Shown: piece by piece, positions 7,829 through 16,782 of the stretch | How the letters are laid out: each line of letters starts with the position of its first letter | How positions within the stretch are numbered: the first letter of the stretch is position 1 | Assembly (NCBI RefSeq): GCF_004793545.1 | Contig: NZ_SRYA01000008.1 | Coordinates: forward strand, 1-64,000 | Origin: Petralouisia muris | Lineage (GTDB): Bacteria > Bacillota > Clostridia > Lachnospirales > Lachnospiraceae | Direction of reading: 5' to 3' | DNA length: 64,000 bases | The notes under the pieces: model-generated | Told to the model about the DNA's origin: nothing | Seen by the model: only the letters and a program-made list of their open reading frames with translations | Database searches by the model: none | Program-made: the position numbers and the translations under genes

Positions 7829-8293
7829 ATGATTTCTATACTTTTTGTGTGCCACGGCAACATCTGCAGAAGCCCAATGGCCGAGTTCGTAATGAAAGAT
7901 ATGGTAGAAAAACAAGGCATCGCCAGCGAGTTCTATATCGCCAGCGCAGCCACCAGCATGGAAGAAATTGGCAACCCAGTCCACCACGGCACGAGAAACA
8001 GGCTGGCCCAGGAGGGGATTTCCACAGCAGGAAAATACGCCATCCGCATGCAACGCAGTGATTACCAGAAATATGATTACATCGTAGGAATGGATCATTG
8101 GAATTACAAAAATATACTCCGGATCGTAGGGAAAGATAAAGAGCGCAAAGTCAGCCTGCTGCTAGATTACACCGATCACCCCAGGGATGTGGCAGATCCC
8201 TGGTACACAGGAGATTTTGAAAAAACTTACGAAGACGTAGTAGCAGGCTGTGGAGGGCTTCTTGCAAAAATAAAAAGAGAGCATTTGCAATAA
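7829..8293 (+). CDS. Low-molecular-weight protein tyrosine phosphatase
   Basis: A 154-residue cytosolic phosphatase that hydrolyses phosphotyrosine through a cysteinyl intermediate. The P-loop CHGNICRS gives catalytic C8 and R14 (CX5R), and the general acid lies in DVADPWYTGDF near residue 123. The ATG at 7829 is chosen because AGGAGGG lies about 9 nt upstream and the P-loop must be near the N-terminus; the longer frame from 7727 would add 34 unsupported residues. It is the first chromosomal-looking gene right of the integrative element. Confidence 0.92.
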   Translation: MISILFVCHGNICRSPMAEFVMKDMVEKQGIASEFYIASAATSMEEIGNPVHHGTRNRLAQEGISTAGKYAIRMQRSDYQKYDYIVGMDHWNYKNILRIVGKDKERKVSLLLDYTDHPRDVADPWYTGDFEKTYEDVVAGCGGLLAKIKREHLQ

Positions 8294-8325
8294 AAGTTTT
8301 TGGGAAAGCAAGCTTATGCCGGAAC

Positions 8326-8826
8326 TCATGGTTGTCTGGCATAAGCTGCCGCTTCTTCCTTATAATAAGCGGCGTTATGTTTGATATTTTCTTTTTCAGC
8401 GTTAGTTACAGAACGTATTACTTTTCCAGGATTGCCCAGTACCAGAGAATTATCAGGAATCACTGTGTTTTGGGTAATCAAGGCTCCAGCCCCGATGATG
8501 CAGTTTTCCCCAATGACAGCATGATTCATAATAATGGCGCCCATGCCAATTAAAGTATTGCTTTTAATGGTACATCCATGAATGATAGCTCCGTGGCCAA
8601 TGGTGACCTGGTCTCCGATGCTGACATCTGCGCCATGATCCACATGGAGTACACAATTATCCTGAATGTTCGTGTCGGTTCCAATTACTGCTGCTCCAGC
8701 TTCCGCACGTACCACTGCATTGAACCAGACGCTTGAGTTATCACCAAGGGTGACGTCTCCCCGTACAATGGCGCCAGGCGCAAGATAGACATTTTTTCCC
8801 AGAATGGGAGTTTTTATCGTATTCAT
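8326..8826 (-). CDS. Gamma-carbonic-anhydrase-like hexapeptide protein
   Basis: A 166-residue left-handed beta-helix protein of the YrdA/PaaY/CaiE group. Hexapeptide repeats run from residue 8 to 135 (APGAIVRGDVTLGDNSSVW and similar). Zinc-type histidines are seen in LHVDHG and IGHGAIIHG, matching the three metal ligands of gamma-class enzymes, which work as trimers. Many such proteins lack tested carbonic anhydrase activity, so the substrate stays open. An AGGATGAG ribosome site lies upstream. It converges on the phosphatase gene with about 30 bp between them. Confidence 0.85.
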   Translation of the reverse strand: MNTIKTPILGKNVYLAPGAIVRGDVTLGDNSSVWFNAVVRAEAGAAVIGTDTNIQDNCVLHVDHGADVSIGDQVTIGHGAIIHGCTIKSNTLIGMGAIIMNHAVIGENCIIGAGALITQNTVIPDNSLVLGNPGKVIRSVTNAEKENIKHNAAYYKEEAAAYARQP

Positions 8827-8911
8827 TTCTTCTCATCCTTTCTATGTCACAGTATATAATATATCCAGAAAAAAGTAAATTCCGCGAATCAAAAGAAAAA
8901 ATGTTTATGCA

Positions 8912-9256
8912 TTTTGCAGCCAGTTTACCCAGAACAAACAGGAGGCAGAAGAGCTTTACCAGAATACCTTTCTGAAAGCGGTAGAGCTGAAGGAAATAAT
9001 GGACTGGGAAGGAAATCCGGGAAGCTACCTGGTTTCCATTGTACTGCGCATTTGGAAAAATAGAAAACGAAAATACGCCTGGCGGAATCGAATTGCAGGA
9101 ATGGAAGAATTGATAGAAGAAAAGGATGATAAAAATCTGGAACAGTTGTTACGGCGGGTCCTTTCTCCAGAAGAAGAAACGGATTACTGGTTAAACCAGC
9201 AAATTGTAAGGAAAGCAAAGGAGACAGAACTGCAGTTGCAGCATGGAAATATTTGA
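8912..9256 (+). pseudogene. Remnant of a sigma-70 family (ECF-type) sigma factor
   Basis: Reading through from about 8912 gives a typical sigma region 2 (SQFTQNKQEAEELYQNTFLK, then a WEGNPGSYLVSIVLRIWKNR segment), followed by linker-like sequence and a stop at 9254-9256. There is no start codon with a ribosome site before region 2, and region 4, needed for -35 binding, is missing. The gene is therefore truncated at both ends. Confidence 0.6.
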
Positions 9257-9709
9257 CCACGGACAACGTGGAAGAAGAAGTAGAGGATCAGGGGCTTGCA
9301 GCAGCGTTTCAAAGCCAGGACGCCGTATCCCCTTTGATTAAAGGGCAGAATCCCAGCTTTTTTAACGCAGTGACCATGAGCGGCGGATATTCAGAATTTG
9401 TGCAGGATGGCGTCCTGTATCGCAAGTTGGAAAGAGGAAGATCTGGAACAAAATGACGCAGATGCAGAAGCGGCATATCTAGAAACATTTACACGGAATG
9501 AAGATGGAACGATAACGTTGAAAGTATATTGGTACAAAGATGGACAAGAAAAATAGAACCTGTATGTTAGCCGCAGCCGCTTTGCAGAAGATGCAAAAGT
9601 GGCTGTTGCCATTTTAGGGGGAAAAGAATATAATATGGAAGCCGACGCATTGCCCGGTGAGTCATTAGACATGCCATTTCTGTGCAATGCGCTGGAAATT
9701 GTTGTATAA
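9226..9709 (+). pseudogene. Frameshifted remnant following the sigma fragment
   Basis: The plus strand shows three pieces in changing frames: TTDNVEEEVEDQGLAAAFQS (9253-9456), NDADAEAAYLETFTRNEDG (about 9453-9555) and a tail ending in LGGKEYNMEADALPGESLD (about 9557-9709). Together they look like the C-terminal part of an extracytoplasmic or anti-sigma type protein that once followed the sigma gene. The family is not recognised with certainty. Stops and frame changes exclude an intact product. Confidence 0.45.
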
Positions 9710-9724
9710 CGAGGTTCAGCTATT

Positions 9725-10582
9725 ATGGAAAAAGCGATAAATCAGGCAAAAGAAATTGAAAAAAGCATTCAAAAAAAATTTCATAAAGAATTATTTTCCC
9801 GTTTTGCAAAAGCAGTCCGGGATTATGAATTAATACAGGAAGGGGATAAAATTGCAGTCTGCATTTCTGGCGGAAAAGATTCCATGCTGATGGCAAAGCT
9901 GTTTCAGGAATTACAAAAGCACAGAAAGGTATCCTTCGAGTTGGAATTTTTGGTGATGGATCCGGGATATCTGGCGGAAAATCGGACGATGATTGAAGAC
10001 AATGCAGCAAAGATGGACCTTCCCATTACTGTGTTTGAATCAGATATTTTTGATGCGGTATATGACGTCGAGAAGTCTCCTTGCTATCTCTGCGCACGGA
10101 TGCGCCGGGGGCACCTTTATCATCAGGCGCAGGAGCTTGGCTGCAATAAGATTGCGCTGGGGCACCATTATGATGATGTGATTGAAACGATTTTGATGGG
10201 AATGCTCTATGGCGGACAGATACAGACTATGATGCCCAAACTGCACAGTACGAATTTTGAGGGAATGGAGCTGATCCGCCCTATGTACTATATTCGGGAA
10301 GCGGATATCAAACACTGGCGGGATTATAATGGATTGAAATTTCTGCAATGCGCCTGCCGGTTTACAGAAGCCTGTGCCGCTAATTTGCCAGACAATGAAA
10401 CCACTTCAAAACGGCTGGAAGTGAAAAGGCTCATTGAAGAATTAAAGAAAATCAATCCTTTTGTAGAAGCAAATATTTTTCGAAGCGTGGAAAATGTGAA
10501 TTTGAGCACCGTAATTGCCTACAAAGAACAGGGAGTGAGGCATCATTTTTTGGAAAATTATGGGATACAGAACGATGAATAA
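9725..10582 (+). CDS. ttcA: TtcA-family tRNA 2-thiocytidine synthetase-like protein
   Basis: A 285-residue PP-loop ATPase. SGGKDS (residues 48-53) is the ATP pyrophosphatase loop, and PCYLCARMRRGHLY (near residue 118) holds the CxxC typical of TtcA, where cysteines bind an iron-sulfur cluster; a third cysteine region (QCACRFTEAC) follows near residue 215. GHHYDDVIETILM is a conserved family block. The reaction is thiolation of C32 in some tRNAs by adenylation and sulfur transfer. Closely related PP-loop proteins in Firmicutes have other or untested targets, so the exact tRNA is inferred. It stands alone before metY. Confidence 0.8.
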   Translation: MEKAINQAKEIEKSIQKKFHKELFSRFAKAVRDYELIQEGDKIAVCISGGKDSMLMAKLFQELQKHRKVSFELEFLVMDPGYLAENRTMIEDNAAKMDLPITVFESDIFDAVYDVEKSPCYLCARMRRGHLYHQAQELGCNKIALGHHYDDVIETILMGMLYGGQIQTMMPKLHSTNFEGMELIRPMYYIREADIKHWRDYNGLKFLQCACRFTEACAANLPDNETTSKRLEVKRLIEELKKINPFVEANIFRSVENVNLSTVIAYKEQGVRHHFLENYGIQNDE

Positions 10583-10631
10583 TTGTGATGAAGCTATGTT
10601 TTCGCAGGAAAAAGAGGCTGAAAAATAAATT

Positions 10632-10665
10632 CCCTATTGACTTACTGGGAAATATAGGGTATAGT
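10632..10665 (+). promoter_or_regulatory. metY promoter with CCCTAT/ATAGGG operator
   Basis: TTGACT (10637-10642) and TATAGT (10660-10665) are 17 bp apart. CCCTAT (10632-10637) and ATAGGG (10654-10659) form an inverted repeat that spans the spacer. This arrangement resembles cysteine-responsive Rrf2/CymR sites before sulfur genes in Clostridia; the regulator itself is not in the window. Confidence 0.6.
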
Positions 10666-10727
10666 ATATGCAAATAAATAACCCACTAAACAGATATGAA
10701 ATAAGGAAAAAGGAGAAACGGATCGTT

Positions 10728-12035
10728 ATGAGCAAAAAAGCATACAAAGACAGAGAATTAAAATTTGAAACATTACAGTTGCATGTAGGGCAGGAACAGG
10801 CAGATCCAGTGACCGATGCAAGGGCAGTCCCCATTTACGCAACCTCTTCCTATGTGTTCCATAATTCAGATCATGCGGCTGCGCGGTTCGGCCTGCAGGA
10901 TGCAGGAAATATTTATGGAAGGCTCACCAATCCAACCCAGGATATTTTTGAGCAGAGAATTGCGGCGTTAGAAGGAGGAGTAGCCGCCCTTGCAGTAGCT
11001 TCTGGCGCTGCAGCAGTTACTTATACCATTCAGAATCTTGCCAAAAACGGGGAGCATATTGTGGCGGCAAACAACATCTATGGAGGAACCTATAACCTGC
11101 TGGAGCATACATTGCCGGAGTATGGAATTACTACTACGTTTGTAGATCCGTCAGACATAAATAATTTTGCACAGGCAATCCAGGAAAACACCAGGGCTCT
11201 TTACATAGAAACTTTTGGAAATCCCAATTCTGATGTAAGCGATATCGAAGCGATTGCCAAGCTTGCCCATGCCCATAAGATACCATTGGTGGTAGACAGT
11301 ACCTTTGCAACTCCATTTCTGGTACGTCCCATTGAATATGGCGCAGATATTGTGGTGCATTCTGCCACGAAATTTATCGGCGGCCATGGAACGGCTATCG
11401 GCGGCGTGATTGTAGACAGTGGAAAGTTTGACTGGGAAGCATCTGGAAAATTCCCTTCTATTACAGAACCAAATCCCAGCTATCATGGAGTAAGCTTTAC
11501 AAAGGCGGTAGGGCCGGCAGCGTTTGTTACGAAAATCCGTGCGATTCTTTTAAGGGATACGGGAGCAACTCTTTCCCCCTTCCATGCCTTTATTTTCCTG
11601 CAGGGGTTAGAAACACTCTCCTTAAGGGTAGAACGGCATGTGGAAAACGCATTGAAGGTGGTAGAATACCTGAATAACCATCCGCAGGTAGAAAAGGTAC
11701 ATCATCCTTCTATTTCCACAGATCCAAAGCAGAAGGAATTATACCAAAAATATTTTCCAAAGGGCGGCGGTTCTATTTTTACCTTTGAAATCAAAGGAGA
11801 TGACCGCACCGCAAAGGATTTTATTGACAATCTGGAAGTATTTTCCTTGTTGGCAAACGTGGCAGATGTAAAATCCCTTGCCATTCATCCGGCGTCTACC
11901 ACCCATTCTCAATTAAATGAGAAGGAACTGGCGGAACAGGGGATTTTCAAAAATACCATTCGTTTATCCATTGGAACAGAGCACATTGACGATATTATCG
12001 AAGATTTAGAAGAAGCGTTCCGGGCGGTTCAGTAA
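10728..12035 (+). CDS. metY: O-acetylhomoserine sulfhydrylase (Cys/Met PLP family)
   Basis: A 435-residue cytosolic PLP enzyme that joins O-acetylhomoserine with sulfide to give homocysteine for methionine synthesis. Family blocks are ETLQLHVGQ near the start, ALEGGVAALAVASGAAAVTY, and the PLP lysine K215 in VHSATKFIGGHG. Its length and the KLPFHAFIFLQGLETLSLR-like block match MetY rather than the shorter cystathionine enzymes. ATG 10728 is chosen because AGGAG lies 12 nt before it and homology begins here; the ATG at 10668 overlaps the promoter. The upstream operator suggests control by sulfur supply. Confidence 0.9.
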   Translation: MSKKAYKDRELKFETLQLHVGQEQADPVTDARAVPIYATSSYVFHNSDHAAARFGLQDAGNIYGRLTNPTQDIFEQRIAALEGGVAALAVASGAAAVTYTIQNLAKNGEHIVAANNIYGGTYNLLEHTLPEYGITTTFVDPSDINNFAQAIQENTRALYIETFGNPNSDVSDIEAIAKLAHAHKIPLVVDSTFATPFLVRPIEYGADIVVHSATKFIGGHGTAIGGVIVDSGKFDWEASGKFPSITEPNPSYHGVSFTKAVGPAAFVTKIRAILLRDTGATLSPFHAFIFLQGLETLSLRVERHVENALKVVEYLNNHPQVEKVHHPSISTDPKQKELYQKYFPKGGGSIFTFEIKGDDRTAKDFIDNLEVFSLLANVADVKSLAIHPASTTHSQLNEKELAEQGIFKNTIRLSIGTEHIDDIIEDLEEAFRAVQ

Positions 12036-12068
12036 TTTCTGAATGGAACATAAGCGGCAGAAGATAGA

Positions 12069-12113
12069 AGGCAATGCGTACAGCTTTGGAAATTGAAGCT
12101 CAGCGCATTGCCT
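12069..12113. terminator. Bidirectional terminator between metY and the membrane gene
   Basis: AGGCAATGCG (12069-12078) and CGCATTGCCT (12104-12113) form a perfect 10-bp stem with an inner AGCTT/AAGCT pair, followed by TGTTTTCTT on the plus strand. It lies between convergent genes. Confidence 0.75.
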
Positions 12114-12119
12114 GTTTTC

Positions 12120-12590
12120 TTAATTTGATGTTCTAAGTTCTCTGCTGTGCTGTATATGGATGCCGATATGTCCGATTCCCAGGATGATTACAGCGGCTGT
12201 CAGCCATATGACTCGGCCGTATATGCTCAGCAGGAAAAAAGAAATGACAGGCAATGTTGCTCCTGCAAGGGGAATCCCTAAGAAACTGCTGTAAAAGTCT
12301 GACAGCTTCCGTTCGCTTTGAAAATAGCGTATCCACCATAATTCATACATTATCATTAATGCAAGGGCCCCAATCAGCTGCCAGGACCAGCCATGAAAAT
12401 TAAAATCTTTAAAAATCAAGGCGCAGATTGTTGTCAGCGCTTCTCCCATTCGCTCCAAAATCAGCAAAAATTTATTTTCATTTTGAGCAGTATATCCCTG
12501 GGGTTGTTTGCCTACCCACAGGATATTGGGAATAAACAGCAGCAATAAAAATATCAGCCCCAAATATGAAAAACCAAAATGTCCTAACAT
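12120..12590 (-). CDS. Small multi-spanning membrane protein, unknown function
   Basis: A protein of about 156 residues with four or five hydrophobic segments (for example YLGLIFLLLLFIPNILWVG, LIGALALMIMYELWW, PVISFFLLSIYG and VIWLTAAVIILGIGHIGIHI). The start at 12590 is preferred over 12605 because GGAG then lies at normal distance. No known family is recognised. Its start overlaps the stop of the PadR-like gene upstream, so the two are co-transcribed; in such pairs the PadR protein usually represses its own operon including the membrane protein. Confidence 0.6.
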   Translation of the reverse strand: MLGHFGFSYLGLIFLLLLFIPNILWVGKQPQGYTAQNENKFLLILERMGEALTTICALIFKDFNFHGWSWQLIGALALMIMYELWWIRYFQSERKLSDFYSSFLGIPLAGATLPVISFFLLSIYGRVIWLTAAVIILGIGHIGIHIQHSRELRTSN

Positions 12591-13060
12591 ACATTCACGC
12601 TCCATCCTCCATCAGAATTTTTTTTTGCTTCTTCGCACCATTCGAAATAAGTGCGGTAGGTTTTGATTCCAAACTTCACAGTAAGCAAATAGTATCTGTG
12701 GGCAGTATCCTGATCCAGATTTTTCTGTAAGATCTGTTCTGCATCCAAAAGATAAGGCAGTTCTTTTTGAATTTTTTCCTGAAAGGCGTCAATATGCGAG
12801 ATTGCCTGTTGGGCGCCCTGTTCATTTCCAAAAAATAATTTCAGCAGTGTTTCATAATGGAGTTCATCTTTTTGGACAGGCAGTGTAAGCCATTTTTTCA
12901 GGTAGTTCCTTCCATCATCTGTTATGGTATAAATCAGCTTGCTTCTTTTACTCTCAGAATCCTCCCTTTTCACAGCCAATCCGCGCTGAACTAAATCACT
13001 TAACGCGGGATAGATACTGCCGTAGCTTGCACTCCAGAAATATTTTAGCGTTGTGTCCAT
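12584..13060 (-). CDS. PadR-family regulator, probably N-terminally truncated
   Basis: A 158-residue protein with the PadR winged helix (FWSASYGSIYPALSDLVQRGLA, residues 8-29) and a C-terminal helical region like Vir_C/PadR_C (residues about 85-145). The usual first helix is only partly coded: upstream of the ATG the same frame reads TGYEIKKRM, typical for PadR, but runs into a stop about 12 codons earlier with no start or ribosome site. The copy may be a young pseudogene, or start at a weak site and lack helix 1. It is divergent from the cas operon across about 200 bp. Confidence 0.65.
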   Translation of the reverse strand: MDTTLKYFWSASYGSIYPALSDLVQRGLAVKREDSESKRSKLIYTITDDGRNYLKKWLTLPVQKDELHYETLLKLFFGNEQGAQQAISHIDAFQEKIQKELPYLLDAEQILQKNLDQDTAHRYYLLTVKFGIKTYRTYFEWCEEAKKNSDGGWSVNVC

Positions 13061-13147
13061 TCTTTTCTTAATCTCATATCCCGTTATGAAAAATTATGAG
13101 AGGACTGTATTATTTTATTTGCTGAGGAAGGTAGGTGATCTTCAAGG

Positions 13148-13176
13148 GTGACAGGGGAAGTAAAAAGAGGTATAAT
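13148..13176 (+). promoter_or_regulatory. Promoter of the cas6-csm operon
   Basis: GTGACA (13148-13153) and TATAAT (13171-13176) are spaced by 17 bp. Downstream, AATTCTGGA occurs twice (13191-13199 and 13215-13223, 24 bp apart) in the untranslated leader before cas6; these direct repeats may bind a regulator. Confidence 0.6.
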
Positions 13177-13259
13177 GGATAAGGCTGGTAAATTCTGGAT
13201 CGTTATAGATATTGAATTCTGGAATTGAGATTTTTTGAAAGATTAGGAGAACAAACAAT

Positions 13260-14012
13260 ATGTTAGCAAATTTGAAGATGGAATTGAAAACAGAAGAAAA
13301 TGATTTCATTCCATATCAAAAAGCGGTGATACTTCAGGGAATATTGATGGAGCAAGTGAGAGAGGAGTACGCTGCAAAATTACATGTGACAGGTCTGCAT
13401 CCTTACAGTCAGTCAATAACGAATCTGAATGGGAGAAATATCTGGAATATTTGTACAGCCAATGAGGAAGCATTTCAGGAAATCATGCTTCCTTTCCAGG
13501 AAGAACGGTTTTCGGATTTTTATATGGAAGATGACAAATGGAAGGTGTCTGTTGTCCAAAAACAGCTTTTTAAGATTGAAAAAAAAGAATTTATGGAACA
13601 ATATTATTTTGAAAACTCAGACCGGTATATCCAGGTGTCCTTCCAAACTCCAACTGCTTTTAAGAGTCAGGGGGAATACGTTTGTATGCCTACCTTGCAG
13701 TTGATCTATCAAAGTTTGATGAAAAAATATGATGCAGCATCCGACGATGAGACTGTGGAAAGTGGGGAAGTTTTAGAACAACTTTTAGAATACAGCAGAA
13801 TTGTACAATATCAGCTTCGCAGCAGCAGTTATTCTGTTCATGGAAAACGGATTCCTGCATTTATGGGACAGATGAAAATAAAAGTCAGTGGGCCGCAGGC
13901 GATGGTAAATTTTTTAAATCTTCTGTTTCATTTTGGGGAATACACGGGAATTGGAATCAAAACTGCAATGGGAATGGGAGCCGTTAAGCTCATAGAAGGG
14001 AGAAAAGGATGA
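13260..14012 (+). CDS. cas6: Cas6, CRISPR RNA processing endoribonuclease
   Basis: A 250-residue RAMP protein that cuts the repeat transcript to give crRNAs with an 8-nt 5' tag. The C-terminal glycine-rich loop (GEYTGIGIKTAMGMGAVKL, residues about 226-244) is the family hallmark; the N-terminal half has the other ferredoxin-like fold, with a histidine near residue 46 (GLHPYSQS) as a candidate catalytic residue. AGGAG precedes the ATG. It is the first gene of the type III-A operon and overlaps csm1 by 4 nt (ATGA). Confidence 0.88.
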   Translation: MLANLKMELKTEENDFIPYQKAVILQGILMEQVREEYAAKLHVTGLHPYSQSITNLNGRNIWNICTANEEAFQEIMLPFQEERFSDFYMEDDKWKVSVVQKQLFKIEKKEFMEQYYFENSDRYIQVSFQTPTAFKSQGEYVCMPTLQLIYQSLMKKYDAASDDETVESGEVLEQLLEYSRIVQYQLRSSSYSVHGKRIPAFMGQMKIKVSGPQAMVNFLNLLFHFGEYTGIGIKTAMGMGAVKLIEGRKG

Positions 14013-16378
14013 CTAAGGAGAAAGTACAGTTAATTGTAGGAGGCTTGCTTCACGATATTGGAAAAGTAATCTACCGACAAGGAGATGGGAGAAAGCACAG
14101 TATCAGCGGATATGAATTTTTAAAGGAAGAAGTGGGTTTGAAGGAAAAAGAAGTTTTGGATTCTGTCCGATACCATCATGGTGCGGAACTGGGCGCCGCC
14201 CGGATTGACAACAATTCTTTTGCTTATATCACCTATCTGGCAGATAATATTGCGGCTTCGGCTGATCGCAGGAAGAATGAGAGTGGGGAAAAAGGGTTTG
14301 TCAGGGAAGTTGCTCTGGAATCTGTTTTCAATATTTTAAATGGCAATGAAAAGAAGATGTATTATTCACAGACCCAGAATCCAGAAGAGACTATGAGTTA
14401 TCCGACAGAGCAGGCAGAGCTGTATGATGAGCATTTTTATTTGATGATAAAACAGAAACTTATGGATAATTTTAAGGGAATACGTTGGGAGGCAGAGTAT
14501 GTAAATTCGTTACTGGAAATTCTGGAAGGAAATCTCAGCCTGGTGCCTTCATCCACAGCAAAAGATGAATTGGCGGATATTTCACTTTATGATCATTTGA
14601 AATTGACAGCGGCCTTGAGTTCTTGTATCTTTGACTATTTGCATGAAAAGCAGATAGAAAGTTACAAAACTTCTTTGTTTCTGCATGGCAGTGATTTTCA
14701 GAAAGAAAATGCTTTTCTTCTGTTTTCCATGGATATTTCAGGAATTCAGAATTTTATTTATACGATACACAGTGAGGGGGCGCTGAAGAATTTAAGGGCC
14801 CGCTCTTTTTATCTGGAAATTATGATGGAGCATATGATAGATACGCTTTTGGAACGGTTGGAATTGTCACGGGCAAATTTAATTTATGCGGGAGGAGGAC
14901 ATTGTTACCTGCTTTTAGCAAATACGGAAAAAACCATAGAAACAGTTTTACAATTTGAACAGGAATTGAATCAGTGGATGTTAGAACAGTTTGACATTTC
15001 TTTGTATGTGGCTGCAGGATGGCAGGCATGCAGCGGAAATGCATTGAAGGATAAGCCTGTTGGGGCATATGCAGAAATTTTCAAGTCTGTCAGCAATGAG
15101 ATATCCAGGAAAAAATCAGCCCGGTATGATGCGAAGCAGATCCGAAAGCTGAATGGAAAGCGAAATGCAGATTATACGAGAGAATGCAAGGTATGTAAAA
15201 GAATAGATCATTTGACAGGAGAGGGGATTTGCCAAATTTGCGCATCTATACTTAATATGTCCAAAGACATTTTGTATACAGATTTCTTTTCTATTACAGG
15301 AACGAAGGAGAAACAGGCGCTTCCGTTGCCTTTTGACGTCTGTCTGGCGGCGGAAAATGCGGACAGTTTACGGAAGCGGATGACAGAAGATCCAGGCTAT
15401 GTCAGGGCATATGGTAAGAATAAGATGTTTTCCGGAAAGCATATTGCCACAAAGATTTGGGTGGGGAATTATACTACCGGAGAGACTTTTGAAGAACTGG
15501 CAAACCAGGCAGAAGGAATAGAAAGGATTGGGATTCTCCGGGCAGATGTGGATAATCTGGGCAAAGCTTTTGTATCAGGGTTTGAAAGTGAAAAATATGG
15601 GAATCGGTATGTGACGTTGACCAGGACAGCAGTTTTATCCAGGCAGTTATCTTTGTTTTTCAGGCATTATATCAATATCATATTGAAACAGCCCCGGTAT
15701 TCTCTGGATGGAAAAGTGAAAAAGAACAGGAAAGCTGCGGTGGTGTATTCTGGAGGAGACGATCTTTTTCTGGCAGGAGCCTGGGATGATATTCTGGAAC
15801 TGGCAGTGGATATCCGGCAGGAATTTAAAAAATTTACGGAGGGAACCTTATCTTTGTCGACAGGAATTGGACTGTATCAACCTAAATTTCCAATTCATGT
15901 AAGCGCAGGAGAAACGGCAAAACTGGAAGATGAATCTAAAATGATACCGGGTAAGAATGCCATAACGTTTTTACCGGATGGGAAAATCCATGAGGAATTG
16001 GATCAGGAAACAGGCAAGGTTTATAAAGTTAGTGATGGCACATATTCCTGGGAAGTATTTTTGGATGAAGTTATCGAAGAAAAGTATCGGACAATCGCAG
16101 CTTTTTTCCAGAAATCTGAAGATCGCGGTAAAAATTTTCTCTATCATTTGCTTGAGCTGGTGCGCAGACAGGAGGATAAAATTAATTTGGCAAGGTTTGT
16201 GTATCTTCTGGCCAGGATGGAACCAGGGGAAAGGGCGGAAAAGGAAGAAAAGGCGCAGTATCAGGAATTTTCCAGGAAAATGTACCAGTGGATCAAACAG
16301 GAAAAAGATTGCAGACAGTTAAAGACAGCAATTAATTTATATGCATATAAGATACGGGAGAAGGAGGAAACAGAATGA
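14009..16378 (+). CDS. csm1: Cas10/Csm1, large subunit of the type III-A complex
   Basis: A 789-residue signature protein. The N-terminal HD domain is intact (GGLLHDIGKV, H15-D16), predicting single-stranded DNA cleavage. A zinc-binding stretch (CKVCKRIDHLTGEGICQICA) lies near residues 394-413. The Palm domain has an intact GGDD at residues 582-585, predicting synthesis of cyclic oligoadenylates when target RNA is bound. Both activities should therefore work, and the cyclic oligoadenylate receptor Csm6 is encoded downstream at 22353. The gene overlaps cas6 and csm2 by 4 nt each. Confidence 0.95.
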   Translation: MTKEKVQLIVGGLLHDIGKVIYRQGDGRKHSISGYEFLKEEVGLKEKEVLDSVRYHHGAELGAARIDNNSFAYITYLADNIAASADRRKNESGEKGFVREVALESVFNILNGNEKKMYYSQTQNPEETMSYPTEQAELYDEHFYLMIKQKLMDNFKGIRWEAEYVNSLLEILEGNLSLVPSSTAKDELADISLYDHLKLTAALSSCIFDYLHEKQIESYKTSLFLHGSDFQKENAFLLFSMDISGIQNFIYTIHSEGALKNLRARSFYLEIMMEHMIDTLLERLELSRANLIYAGGGHCYLLLANTEKTIETVLQFEQELNQWMLEQFDISLYVAAGWQACSGNALKDKPVGAYAEIFKSVSNEISRKKSARYDAKQIRKLNGKRNADYTRECKVCKRIDHLTGEGICQICASILNMSKDILYTDFFSITGTKEKQALPLPFDVCLAAENADSLRKRMTEDPGYVRAYGKNKMFSGKHIATKIWVGNYTTGETFEELANQAEGIERIGILRADVDNLGKAFVSGFESEKYGNRYVTLTRTAVLSRQLSLFFRHYINIILKQPRYSLDGKVKKNRKAAVVYSGGDDLFLAGAWDDILELAVDIRQEFKKFTEGTLSLSTGIGLYQPKFPIHVSAGETAKLEDESKMIPGKNAITFLPDGKIHEELDQETGKVYKVSDGTYSWEVFLDEVIEEKYRTIAAFFQKSEDRGKNFLYHLLELVRRQEDKINLARFVYLLARMEPGERAEKEEKAQYQEFSRKMYQWIKQEKDCRQLKTAINLYAYKIREKEETE

Positions 16379-16770
16379 TAATCACGGAAAAAAATTATGT
16401 GGAGAAAGCGGAGGCGGCAATTCAGTTACATAAAAATAAAATAAATGAAAAAACGAAGAAAAAAAAGCCTATGGTAACCACATCAAAAATCAGGAATCTT
16501 CTATCTATGACGGCAGATATCTGTAATGAGGTTATGGATTGCAAAGAGGAAAAATTAAACGACGAACTGTGTGGGAGAATTGATTATCTGAAAGTGCGTG
16601 TCTTGTATGAAGCCGGGAGAGAACCTGTGGTAAGAGAATTTGTGGAGGATACAAACATGTTGAAATGTATCAGTGAGATAGGCGGCAGTAAGAAAAATTA
16701 TCTGTTGTTCAGCAGATATATGGAAGCTCTGGTGGCTTATCACAGATTTTATGGTGGAAAGGATAATTAA
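16375..16770 (+). CDS. csm2: Csm2, small subunit of the type III-A complex
   Basis: A 131-residue helical protein in the Csm2 position, with the family block TSKIRNLLSM (residues about 36-45) and a C-terminal FSRYMEALVAYHRFYGG. Csm2 forms the inner filament next to Csm3 and holds the target RNA. A GGAGG site lies inside the end of csm1. Sequence is short and divergent, so context supports the call. Confidence 0.9.
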   Translation: MIITEKNYVEKAEAAIQLHKNKINEKTKKKKPMVTTSKIRNLLSMTADICNEVMDCKEEKLNDELCGRIDYLKVRVLYEAGREPVVREFVEDTNMLKCISEIGGSKKNYLLFSRYMEALVAYHRFYGGKDN

Positions 16771-16782
16771 GGAGGAAATTAC

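Noticed and set aside
7560-7830. tRNA gene as integration site of the element
   Set aside because: No cloverleaf-compatible arms or CCA-type end could be assembled from the segment.
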